Shown one piece after another: positions 48,010-56,307 of a DNA stretch of 64,000 bases. Under the pieces are notes generated by a model. The model saw only the letters and a list, made by a program, of their open reading frames with translations, searched no databases and was not told the DNA's origin. Every line of letters starts with the position of its first letter. Position 1 is the first letter of the stretch. The position numbers and the translations under genes were made by a program. This stretch comes from Nocardia colli. GTDB taxonomy: Bacteria; Actinomycetota; Actinomycetes; Mycobacteriales; Mycobacteriaceae. Location of the stretch: assembly GCF_008704205.1 (NCBI RefSeq), contig NZ_VXLC01000033.1, positions 1 to 64,000 on the forward strand, read 5' to 3'.

Positions 48010-49626
48010 ATGCTGAACATGGCTTTATTTCGGATCGGGATGTGCGCTGCCGCAACGGCATTCGTAGTCGGGTTGACGGCGTGTTCGGCGCCGGGGCAGA
48101 CGTCGGGGGATCCCGAGCAGTTCGTGGTGATCGATACCGAGGAGCTGGGCGACTTCAGTCCGCTGCTCGGGCAGGGGAAAAACGGGGAATCGAAGATCTT
48201 CGAGAGCCTGTATCGGGTCGAGGAGGGGGTAACCGATCGGATACCGGCGGCCGTGCCGGTGCTCGCGGCCGGACCGCCGGAGCCGGTGAACGGGGATCTG
48301 TCGCGGTGGATCGTGCATACCCGGACCGGGGTGACCTTCTCCGACGGCAGCGCGTTCGGTCCGGAAGACGTTGTGGCGACCTATAACTCGCTGATCGATC
48401 CGCTGTTCGCCGCGCCGATCGCCGCCGACTACGACTTCCTGCGCAGCGCCAGGCAGACCGGGCCGGACACCGTCGAATTCGAATTGACCGGCGCGTACGC
48501 CGATTTCGATCATCGGCTGTTCCTGGCGATCGCCCCGGCGGAGGCGTTCGCCCAGCCGGGGCCGGCCGACCGGGCCGAACTCAATCGGCATCCGATCGGG
48601 ACGGGGCCGTATGTGCTCACCGAATCCCGGCCGGACCAGGTGGTACTCACCGCGCGCGATGACTACTGGGGTGAGCGGGCACGGGTGCGCAAGTTCGTCA
48701 TTCGCCGCAGTGATGACGACAACGCCAGAGCGACTCAATTGCGCGACGGCGCCGACGGGACGGTGCTGCCGCCGGAGTTGGCGGACGCGGCGGCCAAGGA
48801 CGGCTATCGGGTCGTCCCCGCGGTGGCGAACGATTGGCGCGCAATCACTTTGCCGTCCGGGAACCCGGTGGCCGGCGATCCCGCGGTCCGTAAGGCGTTG
48901 AACTTCGCGGTGGACCGGCCGGGGATGGTCGAGCACATCCTGGGCGGTCACGGCGCGGCCATGTCCACCCTGATCAACCGGGTCTACGGCGATATCTACG
49001 ATCCGGCACAGGATTTCGGCTACGACCGGGCCGAGGCCGCGCGCCTGCTGGACGCGGCCGGCTGGCGCGTCGGCGCGGACGGCATCCGCGAACGCGACGG
49101 CCGCCGGGCGAGCTTCGAGATCGCCTACTACCCAACGGAAGTGCTGCGCCGCGATCTGACGATGGCGGTGGTGTCCGACGCGAAGAAGATGGGCATCGAG
49201 ATCACCCCGGTCGCGGTGGACAAGAAGCGGATGACCCCGGAGTACCTGGCGCAGACCGCGTTCATGCTCGGTGGCGGCGGCCAGCCGTACACGGTGGACA
49301 GCCAGCTCTACACCAAACTGCACTCCCGCTACGCCGCGCCGGGCGTCGGCTCCAAGTGGGACAACGCCTCCGACTACGTGAACCCGAAGATCGACCAGCT
49401 GCTCGATGCCGCACGCGGAGAAGTGAATCCGCAGCGACGGACCGAGCTGTACCGGCAGGTGCAGGCCGAATACCACCGCGACCCGGCCATGCTCGCGCTG
49501 GTCACCACGAACCACGTCTATGTCATGCGGGACAACGGCTGGCGGGTGACCCCGACCGCGCTCGAGCCGCACTCGCACGGTGTCGCCTGGGGCCCGTGGT
49601 ACGGGCTCGCCCGCTGGACCCGGTGA
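48010..49626 (+). CDS. Opp-type ABC importer, binding lipoprotein, 538 aa
   Basis: Family 5 solute-binding lipoprotein (peptide, nickel and opine-metallophore type). The signal ends VVGLTAC (lipid Cys25). The core has KIFESLYRVEEGV, FSDGSAFGPEDVVATYNSLIDP, HPIGTGPYVLTE and DDYWGERARVRKF, all typical. In CntA-like members it captures a metal-metallophore complex. First gene of the nine-gene operon, 13 bp behind a Zur/Fur-like box. ATG 48010 is used; no strong ribosome site is seen, and ATG 48019 is possible. The next gene overlaps by one base. Confidence 0.9.
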   Translation: MLNMALFRIGMCAAATAFVVGLTACSAPGQTSGDPEQFVVIDTEELGDFSPLLGQGKNGESKIFESLYRVEEGVTDRIPAAVPVLAAGPPEPVNGDLSRWIVHTRTGVTFSDGSAFGPEDVVATYNSLIDPLFAAPIAADYDFLRSARQTGPDTVEFELTGAYADFDHRLFLAIAPAEAFAQPGPADRAELNRHPIGTGPYVLTESRPDQVVLTARDDYWGERARVRKFVIRRSDDDNARATQLRDGADGTVLPPELADAAAKDGYRVVPAVANDWRAITLPSGNPVAGDPAVRKALNFAVDRPGMVEHILGGHGAAMSTLINRVYGDIYDPAQDFGYDRAEAARLLDAAGWRVGADGIRERDGRRASFEIAYYPTEVLRRDLTMAVVSDAKKMGIEITPVAVDKKRMTPEYLAQTAFMLGGGGQPYTVDSQLYTKLHSRYAAPGVGSKWDNASDYVNPKIDQLLDAARGEVNPQRRTELYRQVQAEYHRDPAMLALVTTNHVYVMRDNGWRVTPTALEPHSHGVAWGPWYGLARWTR

Positions 49627-50600
49627 TGGGCGGCAGAGCAGCCAGGTTGATCGTTCGCCGGCTCGCCGTCGCGGTTCCGCTCGCCGGGCTGGTCTCGCTC
49701 GCGGTGTTCGCGCTCGCCGCGGCCAGCCCGTTCGACCCGCTCGACGGATACCTCGGCGCGCACGGCGACGGGTTCACCGAGGTGCAGCGGGCGGCGCTGC
49801 GCGAGCGACTGGGGTTGCAGCGCAACTGGTTCGAGGCATGGTGGTCGTGGATCGGCGATCTCGTACACGGTCGGCTGGGTGAATCACGATCGTTCCGGCA
49901 GCCGGTCACGCAAGTGCTGGCCGAACGGTTGCCGTGGAGCTTGCTGCTCGGCGTGCTCGGGGGAGTGGTGGCGCTGGTGCTCGCGGCGATCCTCGGCGCC
50001 TGGGCGGGGCTGCGGCGCGGCGGGTTCGTCGATCGGACGATCAGCGCGGCCGCGGTTGTGCTGCAAGCGGTTCCGCCGTTCGTGCTGGCGCTCGGTGCGG
50101 TCCTGCTGTTCGCGTTGACGTTGCGCTGGTTCCCGGCCGCAGGATTGACCGATCCTGGAGGCGGCGTCACTGCTGGTTCGACCGCCCGGCATCTCGTGTT
50201 GCCCGCGCTGCTGCTCGGGGTGACGCAACTGCCGTGGCTGGTCCTCGGCCTGCGCGAGACGGTGGCCCGCACCCTGGACAGCGACGCGGTCAAGGGCGCG
50301 AGGGCCCGCGGATTGCCCTGGCGGGTCATCGCTTTCCGGCATGTGCTGCCGGTCGCGGTCGTGCCGTTCCTGGCGCTGTGCGGTGCGCGGCTGCCGGAAC
50401 TCGTGGTCGGCGCCACCGTGGTCGAAACCATCTTCAGCTGGCCGGGATTGGGCTCGGCGACCGTGGAAGCGGCACGCAGCGTGGACTTTCCGCTGCTGGC
50501 CATCCTGACCGTGCTGATCACCGCCCTGGTGCTGCTCGGCAACCTGGCCGCCGACGCGGCCGCGGTGCTCATCGATCCGCGGATCGACGCCGATGGGTAG
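49626..50600 (+). CDS. Opp-type ABC importer permease 1 (DppB-like), 324 aa
   Basis: First permease of the importer. Hydrophobic N-terminal segment (RRLAVAVPLAGLVSLAVFALAAA), then the long outer loop of DppB proteins (VQRAALRERLGLQRNWFEAW and LGESRSFRQPVTQVLAERLPWSL). The EAA loop is DAVKGARARGLPWRVIAFRHVLP, the ATPase contact. The ATG shares its A with the preceding TGA. The stop overlaps permease 2 by eight bp. Confidence 0.9.
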   Translation: MGGRAARLIVRRLAVAVPLAGLVSLAVFALAAASPFDPLDGYLGAHGDGFTEVQRAALRERLGLQRNWFEAWWSWIGDLVHGRLGESRSFRQPVTQVLAERLPWSLLLGVLGGVVALVLAAILGAWAGLRRGGFVDRTISAAAVVLQAVPPFVLALGAVLLFALTLRWFPAAGLTDPGGGVTAGSTARHLVLPALLLGVTQLPWLVLGLRETVARTLDSDAVKGARARGLPWRVIAFRHVLPVAVVPFLALCGARLPELVVGATVVETIFSWPGLGSATVEAARSVDFPLLAILTVLITALVLLGNLAADAAAVLIDPRIDADG

Positions 50601-51414
50601 GGCGCGGCCGATGCTCGTGCTCGCGGTCGGGGTACTGGTGATCGCGGTGCTGTACGCGACGTTGGTGCCGCTGCTGCGGCCGGTGGACGACGTGCTGGTG
50701 GACTTCTCGATCAGCAGGCGACCGCCGAGCCTCGAATTCCCGTTCGGCACCGACAGTGCCGGGCGCGACGTGTTCGTCCGGGTGGCGCAGGGCATGCGGA
50801 TCTCGTTGCTCATCGCGGCGACCACGGCGCTCTGCTCGGCGATCCTCGGGGTGCTGATCGGGGTGAGCGCCGGGGCGTTCGGCGGTTGGTGGGATCGGAT
50901 CGCGATGCGGCTGGTCGACGCGGTGAACTCGCTGCCGAGCCTGTTGCTCACGTTGCTGATCGTGGCCATGTACCGCGGCTCGGTGCTCGCCATCGTGATC
51001 TCGCTGGTGCTCACGCACTGGACGTCGATCGCCCGGGTGGTGCGCAGCGAGGTGCTCGCGCTGCGGCACGCCGAATTCGTGCAGGCGGCTCAGCTGCGTG
51101 GATTGCCGCGGTGGCGGATCATCCGGCGGCACTTCGTTCCGGTGGCGATGGGGCAGGCGCTGATCGGGGTGGTGTTGCTGATCCCGCATGCCATCTGGCA
51201 CGAGTCGACGTTGTCGTTCCTCGGGGTCGGGTTGCCGCCGCATCGCGCGTCGCTCGGCACGCTGCTGTCCGACGCGCAGGCCTCGATCCTGTTGGGCGAC
51301 TGGTGGTTGCTGATCTTCCCGGCCGGTGTGCTCGTGCTCGTCACGCTCGCGGTGTCGCTGCTGGGCAGACATTGGCAGCAGAAGGTGCAAGTGCTCCAGG
51401 AGGTGGCCGCGTGA
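50593..51414 (+). CDS. Opp-type ABC importer permease 2 (DppC-like), 273 aa
   Basis: DppC-type permease: FPFGTDSAGRDVFVRVAQGMRISL is the hallmark entry sequence of DppC/NikC proteins, followed by five membrane segments. The EAA loop is HAEFVQAAQLRGLPRWRIIRRHFVPV. It pairs with the preceding permease and overlaps it. ATPase 1 begins 38 bp downstream behind AGGAGG. Confidence 0.92.
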   Translation: MGRARPMLVLAVGVLVIAVLYATLVPLLRPVDDVLVDFSISRRPPSLEFPFGTDSAGRDVFVRVAQGMRISLLIAATTALCSAILGVLIGVSAGAFGGWWDRIAMRLVDAVNSLPSLLLTLLIVAMYRGSVLAIVISLVLTHWTSIARVVRSEVLALRHAEFVQAAQLRGLPRWRIIRRHFVPVAMGQALIGVVLLIPHAIWHESTLSFLGVGLPPHRASLGTLLSDAQASILLGDWWLLIFPAGVLVLVTLAVSLLGRHWQQKVQVLQEVAA

Positions 51415-51451
51415 GTTCGGCTGAATGCCCTGTCCATCAGGAGGTTTCGCG

Positions 51452-52279
51452 ATGACGCTCACCCTCCGGCAGGTCACGGTGCGTATTCCGCTGACGCCCG
51501 GTCGTTCGGTGCACGCCGTGACCGCGGCGGATTTGGTGGTGCGGCGCGGGACGGTGCACGGGCTGATCGGTGAATCCGGTTCCGGCAAGTCGATGTTGGC
51601 CGCGACCGTCACCGGGCTGCTACCGAAGCACGCGCAAATGACGGGCGAGGTATCGCTGGAGCTCGACGACCGGACGCTGACCACCCGGGAGATCTGGGGG
51701 TCGCGCGGCCACACTGTGGCCTGGGTGCCGCCGTCGGCGATGACCTACTTCACGCCGGTCCGGCGGATCGGACCGCAACTGGCCGAGACGATCCGGTACC
51801 TCGGCACCACGCATGATCCGGCCGAACTCGTCACCCGGGTCGGGCTCGAACCCGCTGCGTTGCAGCAGTATCCACACGAACTCTCCGGCGGCATGGCACA
51901 GCGCGCGGCGATGGCGTTCGCCCTGGCGGGTGATCCCGCGTTCATCATCGCCGACGAGCCGACCTCGGCGCTCGACGCCGAGCGGGCGGCGGCGATCCTG
52001 CGGCTGCTCGGCGATTTCGCCGCGGACGGCGGCAGCGTCCTGCTGGTCACGCACGATCTCACCGCGTTGCGGAAGTCCGGGATATGTACGGACATCTCGG
52101 TGATGCACGCGTCCCGGATCGTCGAGACCGGCAGCGCCGGAACAGTTCTCGACGCCCCGGGAGAGCAGTACACGAAAGACCTGCTCGCCGCGCTGCCGGA
52201 GAACGGGTTGTCCCCACTGCCGTACACCACGCCGGAACTGGTGAACCTGCCCGCCGACTACCGATATGGCCCGCCATGA
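51452..52279 (+). CDS. Opp-type ABC importer ATPase 1 (DppD-like), 275 aa
   Basis: Walker A GESGSGKS (40-47), signature ELSGGMAQRAAMAFALAG, Walker B FIIADEPTSALDAERAAA and H-loop LLVTHDLTALRKSG. GMAQR instead of GQxQR in the signature is usual for DppD. The typical C-terminal Cys motif (iron-sulfur) of many DppD proteins is not evident. It works with ATPase 2, whose ATG overlaps its stop. Confidence 0.92.
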   Translation: MTLTLRQVTVRIPLTPGRSVHAVTAADLVVRRGTVHGLIGESGSGKSMLAATVTGLLPKHAQMTGEVSLELDDRTLTTREIWGSRGHTVAWVPPSAMTYFTPVRRIGPQLAETIRYLGTTHDPAELVTRVGLEPAALQQYPHELSGGMAQRAAMAFALAGDPAFIIADEPTSALDAERAAAILRLLGDFAADGGSVLLVTHDLTALRKSGICTDISVMHASRIVETGSAGTVLDAPGEQYTKDLLAALPENGLSPLPYTTPELVNLPADYRYGPP

Positions 52280-52926
52280 ACCAAAGATCACTTGCCGCAC
52301 AAAACATTTCGGTCCGGCTCGGCGGACGTCGAGTACTCACCGACGTATCCCTCGAGATCGGTCACGGCGAGGTGGTCGGCCTGGCGGGGCCTTCGGGCAC
52401 CGGCAAGACCACCCTCGCCCATGTGCTCTCCGGACTACGCAGACCCGACCGCGGCCGCGTCACCGTCGACGGCGTGCCGCTGCCCAGACGGCGAACCGGC
52501 CGGATAGCGATGCTGTTCCAATCCCCGCGCCGCTCCTGCGACCCGCGACTGAAGCTGCGCCAATCCATCGCCGAACTGGCTCGCGGACCGGTGGATTGGG
52601 ACTCCGTCGCCGGATCCGTCGGCATGACAACTGATCTGCTCGATCGCTATCCCGCGCAGGTCTCCGAGGGGCAGCTGCAGCGAGCGGCGGTCGCCCGCGT
52701 CCTCGCCTCGAAACCCGACTACCTGCTCTGTGACGAGATGACCTCGATGCTCGACCCGGCCACCACGGCCACCGTCGCCCGCACCGTGACCGGCCTGGCC
52801 GCCACCGGCGTCGGGGTGCTGTTCATCAGTCACGACCTGTCCCTGCTCGCCGTGTGCACGGATCGGATCGTGCACCTGGGCGACAACCCTTCGCACGATT
52901 CGCACCACGACATCGGAGTTCTATGA
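52276..52926 (+). CDS. Opp-type ABC importer ATPase 2 (DppF-like), 216 aa
   Basis: Short ATPase, Walker A GPSGTGKTT (38-46) and H-loop LFISHDLSLLAVC. It deviates at two sites: the signature reads VSEGQLQR rather than LSGGQ, and the D-loop region reads LCDEMTSMLD rather than DEPTSALD, so Walker B Glu is kept. Shorter than usual DppF (about 216 versus 260 or more), lacking the extended C-terminal regulatory part. Similar features are seen in CntF/NikE-like ATPases. It overlaps SbnB-like gene start (ATGA). Confidence 0.88.
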   Translation: MNQRSLAAQNISVRLGGRRVLTDVSLEIGHGEVVGLAGPSGTGKTTLAHVLSGLRRPDRGRVTVDGVPLPRRRTGRIAMLFQSPRRSCDPRLKLRQSIAELARGPVDWDSVAGSVGMTTDLLDRYPAQVSEGQLQRAAVARVLASKPDYLLCDEMTSMLDPATTATVARTVTGLAATGVGVLFISHDLSLLAVCTDRIVHLGDNPSHDSHHDIGVL

Positions 52927-53900
52927 GTAACGCACTGCACATCCTCACTCGCACCGATCTGGCCGACATCGACCTGCCGCCCGCCGAGGTAATCGATCTG
53001 GTCGAGGACGGCTACCTGGCGTTCGCACACGGCGAGTCCCGCTGCCCGGTGAAGCTGATGCTGCCGATCCCGAAGCCCGAACGCGACGCGGTGTCGTATT
53101 CGATGCTCGGCTACGACAGTTCGCTCGAGCACCTCGGCTTCAAGACGTCCTACCGGCAGGGTAGCGAAAGCGCGGACAAGTACTACACGACGATCAGCCT
53201 GTACGACGACACGACCGGATTGCCGTTCGCGTTCATGGATTGTCAGCGCGTCGGCGCGGCGCGGACGCCGGCGACCACCGCCATCATCGCGAAACACTGT
53301 GCCCGCGCGGATGCCCGGAGCGCGCTCATGCTCGGCACCGGCATCCAGGGCCGGAACACGTTGCCGTACTTGCTGACCGCGCTGCCACAGCTCGAGCGGC
53401 TGAGGTTGTTCGGCACGCATCCTGAAGGCCTCGCGGAAAGCGTTGCCGCGCTGCACCGGTGGTTCCCGGACCGGGAGATCGAACTGGTCGACGATGTGCC
53501 GGCCGCGGTCGCCGAGTCCGACATCGTCGTAGTAGCTTCCGGCCGGGCCGCGCATCCCAAGGTACGCACCGAATGGCTCCAGCCCGGTGGACTGCTGATC
53601 TCGGTGGCCAGCAAGGGCGTCGAGAGCGGCGCCCTGCGCGCGGCCGACTACGCGATCGCCACCAGCACAGGACAACTCGGCGTCACCGGTACCCGGCTGG
53701 CAGGACCGGACGGACGGCCGGAGATCGATGCCGAACTGCCGGACATCGTGGCGGGCAAGGCCGCAGGACGATCCAGCGCCGATGATCGGGTGTTCGCGTT
53801 CGCCAGCGGCATGATCATCACCGATATCCCGGTCGCCCATGCGCTGGCGACCCGCGCGGTCGCGGCGGGACGCGGACAGCGGGTGGAACTGTGGTCGTGA
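52923..53900 (+). CDS. SbnB-like ornithine-cyclodeaminase-family dehydrogenase, 325 aa
   Basis: Ornithine cyclodeaminase/mu-crystallin family. Substrate lysine near LGFKTSYRQG (Lys74), CQRVGAARTPATTAIIA, and the NAD-binding glycine motif LMLGTGIQGRNTLPYL (138-143). SbnB uses NAD to oxidatively cleave N-(1-amino-1-carboxyl-2-ethyl)-glutamate into 2,3-diaminopropionate. Its position next to an SbnA-like synthase makes that role likely, but a cyclodeaminase or reductive opine-forming role is possible. Overlaps both neighbours by four bases. Confidence 0.85.
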   Translation: MSNALHILTRTDLADIDLPPAEVIDLVEDGYLAFAHGESRCPVKLMLPIPKPERDAVSYSMLGYDSSLEHLGFKTSYRQGSESADKYYTTISLYDDTTGLPFAFMDCQRVGAARTPATTAIIAKHCARADARSALMLGTGIQGRNTLPYLLTALPQLERLRLFGTHPEGLAESVAALHRWFPDREIELVDDVPAAVAESDIVVVASGRAAHPKVRTEWLQPGGLLISVASKGVESGALRAADYAIATSTGQLGVTGTRLAGPDGRPEIDAELPDIVAGKAAGRSSADDRVFAFASGMIITDIPVAHALATRAVAAGRGQRVELWS

Positions 53901-55231
53901 ACACCGCACTGATCGAACTGCCCGCGCTGGAACAGGAATGGCAGCGGCGGGTGCGCGCGGACCGGCAGCTGCTCTTCGACATCCACCACGCGGTCGGCGG
54001 GCCGTTCCACGTCGTCTATCCGGAACAGTTCGCCGACAATCTCCGGTCCTTCCAGAAAACGCTTGCCGGACACGGGGTCAGCGGCCAGATCTACTACGGC
54101 AAGAAGGCGAACAAGGCGGGCTGCTGGTTACCGGCGATCGCCGACCTCGACGGGGCCGTGGATGTCGCGAGCGAGCCCGAACTCGTGCATGCCTTGGCCA
54201 ATGGCATCAGAGGTCGCGATATCGGGGTTACCGGCGCGGCCAAAACCGATGCGCTGCTACGCCTTGCCGCCAGACACGACTGCGTGATCGCCATCGACGC
54301 CCTCGACGAATTGGCGCGGCTCGCCGAGATCGCCCGCAGCGCGGGCCCGGTGCGGATTCTGCTGCGGCGGTTACCGCCCGATGCACCGCACAGCCGATTC
54401 GGTTTCTCGGCAACCGATCTCGATACCGCGATCGAGTTGTGCGCACGATTGCGGCCCCAGGTCGAACTGATCGGGTTCTCGTTCCACCTGGACGGCTACG
54501 CGGTCGCACCGCGGGCCGAACTCGCCTACGACCTGATCCAGTTGTGCGCCAAGGCCAAAGCGCAAGGGCTGCCGATCACCACGATCTCGATCGGCGGCGG
54601 CTTCGCTTGCCGTTATCTCCAGGACGACGATTGGAACGCCTTCCTCGCTCATCAGAACGACGAGTGGTTCCACGCGGGAAAGCAGTTCGAGAAGTTCTAT
54701 CCCTACGCGCAAGGCCCCACCGGCGCGGACATGCTCGACGCCATCCTCACGACCACATTCGACCGGCAGACGCTCGCGAATCATTTGCGCAGCAACAATA
54801 TCCAGCTGTTCATCGAACCCGGCCGCGCACTGCTCATCGACGCCGGCTTCACCGTGTTCCCGGTCCTCGGCTACAAACAGAACGCCGACCACGGCATCAC
54901 CACCGTGCACGGACTCAGCATGAGCGTCTCCGAGCAGTGGAAGGGCAGCGAGTTCCTCCCGGACCCGATCCTGGTGCCGCGCAACCCGAATCCCGCCGCA
55001 GCGCCGATCGCCACCTGCGTCGGCGGGGCCAGCTGCATGGAGTACGACGTCCTCACCTGGCGCAAAGTCCCGCTCCCGCAGCGCCCGAGCCACGGCGACC
55101 TGCTGCTGTATCCGAATACCGCCGGCTACCAGATGGACAAGAACGAGAGCGAATTCCATCAACTCCCGCTACCGCCGAAGGTAGTCATCACCCACGAGGA
55201 GGGCCGGTTCCGGTGGCGCTTGGACAAATGA
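53897..55231 (+). CDS. Y4yA-like fold-III PLP enzyme (decarboxylase family), 444 aa
   Basis: Alanine-racemase-fold PLP enzyme of the ornithine/diaminopimelate decarboxylase group. PLP lysine is in IYYGKKANKAG (about Lys70), ASEPELVHALANG follows, the phosphate-binding SIGGGFACRYLQ and EPGRALLIDAG are present, and CVGGASCMEYDVLTW matches the C-terminal catalytic Cys-Asp region. GFSFHLDGY replaces the usual HIGS, and the CGxxCDS motif is altered, so substrate differs from DapDC. Best matches my recollection of the Y4yA family. It may decarboxylate a precursor or citrate-like adduct. GTG start overlaps the previous stop (GTGA). Confidence 0.82.
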   Translation: MNTALIELPALEQEWQRRVRADRQLLFDIHHAVGGPFHVVYPEQFADNLRSFQKTLAGHGVSGQIYYGKKANKAGCWLPAIADLDGAVDVASEPELVHALANGIRGRDIGVTGAAKTDALLRLAARHDCVIAIDALDELARLAEIARSAGPVRILLRRLPPDAPHSRFGFSATDLDTAIELCARLRPQVELIGFSFHLDGYAVAPRAELAYDLIQLCAKAKAQGLPITTISIGGGFACRYLQDDDWNAFLAHQNDEWFHAGKQFEKFYPYAQGPTGADMLDAILTTTFDRQTLANHLRSNNIQLFIEPGRALLIDAGFTVFPVLGYKQNADHGITTVHGLSMSVSEQWKGSEFLPDPILVPRNPNPAAAPIATCVGGASCMEYDVLTWRKVPLPQRPSHGDLLLYPNTAGYQMDKNESEFHQLPLPPKVVITHEEGRFRWRLDK

Positions 55232-56307
55232 CCGCGCATACGTTGCCCACCCAGCTGCCGCGGCTGCGCGAGAACGTGGTCCGCTCGGCCTCCGAGCTGA
55301 TCGGTTCCACCCCGTTGCTCGAGCTCATCCGCACCGGCACCGGCACCCGGCTGCTACTGAAGCTGGAGCAGTTCAACCCGACCGGCTCCGCGAAAGTCCG
55401 CATGGCCCGGGAAATGGTGCTGCAAGCCGAACGCAGCGGCGAACTGCGCCCCGGCGGTCACATCGTCGAACCGACCTCCGGCAACACCGGCACCGGACTG
55501 GCCCTGATGGCCCTCGAACGCGGCTATACGTTCACCGCCGTCGTGGACGACCACGCCGCCAAAGACAAGCTCCGCGCGATGAAAGCGATGGGCGCGCAGC
55601 TGGTTTCGGTCGACAGCGGCGCCACCGGCGGACCGAGCACCGTGGAACGCCGCCGCATCGCCGCCGAAATCGCCGCCCGCACCGGCGCCTACCGCCCGGA
55701 CCAGCACAACAACCCGCACAACAACGCCGGCTATCACGCCTTGGCCGCAGAACTGCTCTCCGACCTCACCACCGACGTCGACTTTCTGGTCGGGGCCGTC
55801 GGCACCGGCGGATCCCTTTGCGGCACAGTCGAAGAACTCCGTCGGCTCGGCTCCCGTGTGTACGCGCTCGGCGTCGAACCCACCGGCTCCATCATCTTCG
55901 GCGGCGTGGGCGGCAGCTACTGGCAGACCGGCGCGGGCAGCCCCGCCGGATTCCCGGTGGGCGGCAACGTGAAATACGACGCCATCGACGAGGACTGCCG
56001 GGTCCGCGACATCGACGCGTTCGCCACCGCCCGGGTGGTCGCGCGCCGCACCGGCATCCTGGTCGGCGGCACCGGCGGGGCCGCGATCCAGGTGGCGCTG
56101 CGCCGCCTCGTGCACCTGCCCGCGAGCAGCACGGTCGTCGTGCTGGTGTGCGACGCGGGGGAGAAGTACCTCGACACCGTCTACGACGACGACTGGCTGC
56201 GCGAGCGCGGCCTCTACGACGAGGCCGCCCAGCAGCGAATCACGCGGCTCTGCCGGGCATATGACGAATCGGTGCGGCTGGCGGCCGTCGAGCGGGCGGG
56301 AGCGTAG
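55228..56307 (+). CDS. SbnA-like PLP synthase (cysteine-synthase family), 359 aa
   Basis: Fold-type II PLP enzyme. SELIGSTPLLEL, PLP lysine in FNPTGSAKVRMA (Lys56), phosphate loop PTSGNTGTGLALMA (about 82-95), and GAVGTGGSLCG. SbnA joins O-phosphoserine with glutamate to give the SbnB substrate; this protein could form the same carbon-nitrogen bond with Glu or Asp. The lysine loop reads SAKVR where ordinary cysteine synthases have SVKDR. Length, about 40-50 residues longer than CysK, suits SbnA. The MATE gene begins on the next base. Confidence 0.88.
   Translation: MTAHTLPTQLPRLRENVVRSASELIGSTPLLELIRTGTGTRLLLKLEQFNPTGSAKVRMAREMVLQAERSGELRPGGHIVEPTSGNTGTGLALMALERGYTFTAVVDDHAAKDKLRAMKAMGAQLVSVDSGATGGPSTVERRRIAAEIAARTGAYRPDQHNNPHNNAGYHALAAELLSDLTTDVDFLVGAVGTGGSLCGTVEELRRLGSRVYALGVEPTGSIIFGGVGGSYWQTGAGSPAGFPVGGNVKYDAIDEDCRVRDIDAFATARVVARRTGILVGGTGGAAIQVALRRLVHLPASSTVVVLVCDAGEKYLDTVYDDDWLRERGLYDEAAQQRITRLCRAYDESVRLAAVERAGA

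Noticed and set aside
48025..49578. 517-codon antisense frame of the binding protein gene
   Set aside because: Mirror of a clear family 5 solute-binding protein; no domain.
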